Assembly: GCA_963826055.1 (NCBI GenBank)
Contig: CAWGVO010000018.1
Coordinates: forward strand, 310,001 to 374,000
Source of the DNA: JBBDMC01 sp963826055
Lineage (GTDB): Bacteria > Pseudomonadota > Alphaproteobacteria > Rhizobiales > Kaistiaceae
Direction of reading: 5' to 3'
DNA: 64,000 nt
Below the pieces are notes generated by a model, which was given only the letters and a program-made list of their open reading frames with translations, searched no databases and was not told the DNA's origin. The translations under genes were made by a program, and so were the position numbers. Of this stretch, positions 62,436 to 64,000 are shown one piece after another; position 1 is the stretch's first letter; every line of letters begins with the position of its first letter.

Positions 62436-62824
62436 TGGTGCGCCCTCCCCGCCGTCCCGGTGTCCGGGCCGCGTCCGTGGTCGAAGGATAGAATCCCACG
62501 GACGCCGAGGACGAGCAGGCCGCCGGCGGTCCCGGTCGGGCCGCAACTCGCGCTCAGCATCGCGGTCGCGCCGTCCGTCCAGGAGAGGTAGCAGAGTGCG
62601 AAGGTCGGGCCGGCGATCGGCGCGACCTGGTCGGTTGCCTCGCCATCCATCCACCCGAGAACCTGCGCGCATACGGCGTCGAGCAGCGCGGCAGGATCTC
62701 CGCCGCTATGGACATGCCAGCGCACCGCCCGGAAGGTTCCGACCGCGCCCGAGTCACGCGCCCTGCGCACGGCACGCGACAGATGCTCGATCTCCTCGCC
62801 GAGGCCGCCCGACACTTTCGTCAC
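62432..62824 (-). CDS. Small unknown protein, possible stand-alone Gfo/Idh-type C-terminal domain
   Basis: A 130-residue protein without signal peptide or membrane helix. I do not know the family. Segments such as VGTFRAVRWHVHSGGD, LLDAVCAQVLGWMDG and LLVLGVRGILSFDHGRG resemble the substrate-side half of Gfo/Idh oxidoreductases, which lacks the Rossmann domain. It is sealed between oppF and the Gfo/Idh gene by ATGA overlaps on both sides, so it is certainly translated with them. It may be a second subunit of that oxidoreductase, a decayed copy of one, or unrelated. Confidence 0.65.
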   Translation of the reverse strand: MTKVSGGLGEEIEHLSRAVRRARDSGAVGTFRAVRWHVHSGGDPAALLDAVCAQVLGWMDGEATDQVAPIAGPTFALCYLSWTDGATAMLSASCGPTGTAGGLLVLGVRGILSFDHGRGPDTGTAGRAHQ

Positions 62825-63876
62825 GCCCCCACCGGTTCCGGGTTTCGGACATCGTCGGTGCCCCGTGTCTCCCAGGCGTTGGCGTCGACTTCGCGCCAGA
62901 AGTGACAGGCGACCGACTGACCGCCGCCCACAGGCGCAAGCGCCGGCGTCTCCTCAGCGCAGCGCGGCCGCGCAAACGGGCAACGCAGGCGGAAGGCGCA
63001 GCCGCTCGGCGGATTGAGCGGGCTCGGCGGATCGCCCTGGAGGAGGATGCGCCGGCGGTTTCGTTCCACCTTCGGATCGGGCACCGGCACGGCGGACAGA
63101 AGGCTCAACGTGTAGGGATGCTTCGGCGCGTTGAAGATTTCGTCGACGGTGCCGAGTTCGACGATCCGGCCGAGATACATGACGGCGACGCGATGGGCGA
63201 TCTCGCGGATCACACTGAGGTCATGCGAGACGAAGACATACGATAGGTTCAGCCGCTCGCGGAGCTCGACCAGCAGGTTCATGATCTGGGCGCGGACGCT
63301 GACGTCGAGCGCCGAGACCGCCTCGTCGCAGACGACCAGCTCCGGCGCCACGGCGAGCGCTCTTGCGATGCCGACGCGCTGACGCTGACCGCCGGACAGC
63401 TCGAACGGATAGCGCCGCGCCGCCCACGTGGGATCGAGCCCGACGGTTTGCAGAAGCTCGGCGATACGGACGGCCTGCTCAGCCTTGCTGCCCAGTCCAT
63501 GCACGATCAGCGGCTCGCTCAGAAGCTCGGCAACCGACATGTACGGATTGAGGCTGGAATACGGATCCTGAAACACGATCTGGGCGCTTCGCCGGAGCGA
63601 CAGCGGCGTCTTCTGTCGGCCGGGATGGATCACCTTGCCGGCGAGACGCACCTCGCCTTCCTGAAAAGGAACCAGCGCCAGCGCCGCTCGCACGAGGGTG
63701 GACTTGCCCGACCCCGACTCGCCGACGACGCCGAGCGTCTCGCTCTTCGCCACCGAGAGCGAGACGTCGTTTACCGCGGTCAGCGTCGCCCTGCGGCCGA
63801 ACGACATGCCGCGCTGACGGACCCGAAAGCGGACCGTCAGGCCGGTGGTCTCGAGGATGTTCTCGGGACTAGCCAT
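62821..63876 (-). CDS. Oligopeptide/dipeptide-type ABC transporter ATPase (OppF/DppF)
   Basis: A 351-residue ATPase of a peptide/nickel/opine-class importer. Walker A is GESGSGKSTLVRAAL, the Q-loop segment is VFQDPYSSLNPYMS, the signature is LSGGQRQRVGIARAL, Walker B ends VCDEAVSALDV and the switch histidine is FVSHDLSVI. The C-terminal extension PLNPPSGCAFRLRCPFAR with its cysteines is the oligopeptide-type domain. It overlaps oppD by eight bases and the next gene by four, so the transporter is bound to the catabolic genes and probably brings in their substrate, which need not be a peptide; such importers also carry sugars and opines. Confidence 0.93.
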   Translation of the reverse strand: MASPENILETTGLTVRFRVRQRGMSFGRRATLTAVNDVSLSVAKSETLGVVGESGSGKSTLVRAALALVPFQEGEVRLAGKVIHPGRQKTPLSLRRSAQIVFQDPYSSLNPYMSVAELLSEPLIVHGLGSKAEQAVRIAELLQTVGLDPTWAARRYPFELSGGQRQRVGIARALAVAPELVVCDEAVSALDVSVRAQIMNLLVELRERLNLSYVFVSHDLSVIREIAHRVAVMYLGRIVELGTVDEIFNAPKHPYTLSLLSAVPVPDPKVERNRRRILLQGDPPSPLNPPSGCAFRLRCPFARPRCAEETPALAPVGGGQSVACHFWREVDANAWETRGTDDVRNPEPVGA

Positions 63877-64000
63877 TGGCCGGCATCGCGTTCGGCAACT
63901 CGCAGAAGGTCGCCACCATATGGTCCGGCCCGACGGATCTCAGCTCCGGCCGTACCGACTCGCAGCGCGGATCGGAACGAAGCGGGCAGCGGTCCCAGAA
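63869..64000 (-). CDS. Oligopeptide-type ABC transporter ATPase (OppD/DppD), C-terminal end
   Basis: Only the last 43 codons and the stop lie in the window; the rest is beyond the right edge. The visible part has FWDRCPLRSDPRCESVRPEL, then HMVATFCELPN, which is the cysteine-containing oligopeptide/dipeptide C-terminal domain seen in OppD/DppD. Its TAG stop overlaps the oppF ATG by eight bases. Permease and binding-protein genes are expected further right. Confidence 0.8.
   Translation of the reverse strand, partial: FWDRCPLRSDPRCESVRPELRSVGPDHMVATFCELPNAMPANG

Overview
The window is high-GC DNA (roughly two thirds G+C by eye) and reads as chromosome of an alphaproteobacterium, most likely of the order Hyphomicrobiales. 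The pointers are a phosphatidylcholine synthase, an IalB-family exported protein, a three-gene xanthine dehydrogenase cluster with uraH, and the block mfd / sdhE / recG / DUF502 / glmS / glmU. Genus cannot be read from the sequence. I see no tRNA, rRNA, CRISPR array, insertion sequence or phage gene. Apart from the antitoxin HigA there is no recognisable transcriptional regulator.

Layout. (1) 1-8.6 kb: purine catabolism (xdhC partial, xdhB, xdhA, uraH), a quinone oxidoreductase, phosphatidylcholine synthase, a UbiH-type hydroxylase and an auxin-efflux-carrier-type transporter. (2) 8.7-26.2 kb: a housekeeping block with every gene intact: hspQ, ialB-like, a peptide-type solute-binding protein, a FrnE/DsbA-like oxidoreductase, mfd, sdhE, a higBA toxin-antitoxin module, recG, DUF502, glmS, glmU, ccdA, moaA. 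(3) 26.2-38.7 kb: an orphan rfbC, then a xylose uptake operon (xylF-xylH-xylG) running directly into genes for a periplasmic di-heme oxidoreductase and a CRTAC1/ASPIC-UnbV protein, an M24-fold protein, and xylA/xylB with a Gfo/Idh oxidoreductase. (4) 38.7-51.3 kb: a catabolic region with a NicX/M29-like protein, an iron-type alcohol dehydrogenase, tripartite tricarboxylate transporter genes (tctA, tctB, and tctC apart), a lone molybdenum-hydroxylase large subunit, dienelactone hydrolase, enoyl-CoA hydratase and a sulfurtransferase. (5) 51.4-64 kb: an LVIVD beta-propeller gene, then a long minus-strand catabolic array: oppD-oppF, a small orphan protein, Gfo/Idh oxidoreductase, FAH-family hydrolase, DUF3604, amidase, class V aminotransferase-fold protein, DapA-family protein and sulfatase.

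The most striking overall pattern is the number of disrupted genes. Eleven genes carry a single apparent frameshift (uraH, ubiH-like, AEC, rfbC, xylG, xylH, M24, xylA, tctB, enoyl-CoA hydratase, amidase and DUF3604 would make twelve if the less certain tctB is counted), and tctC has an in-frame TAG. None falls in the 17-kb housekeeping block. This may be sequencing or assembly error, or real decay of accessory catabolic genes; the uneven distribution is the reason to check. Where a gene is disrupted I give the span of the inferred full gene.

How the parts fit: regions 3-5 describe an organism that takes up pentoses, small carboxylates and peptide-like or glycosidic substrates and feeds them into dehydrogenase, hydrolase and aldolase steps. 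The strongest candidate for an undescribed system is the opp-DUF3604-FAH-Gfo/Idh-amidase-aldolase-sulfatase array, with the possible N-heteroaromatic island and the xylose transporter/di-heme operon as further candidates.
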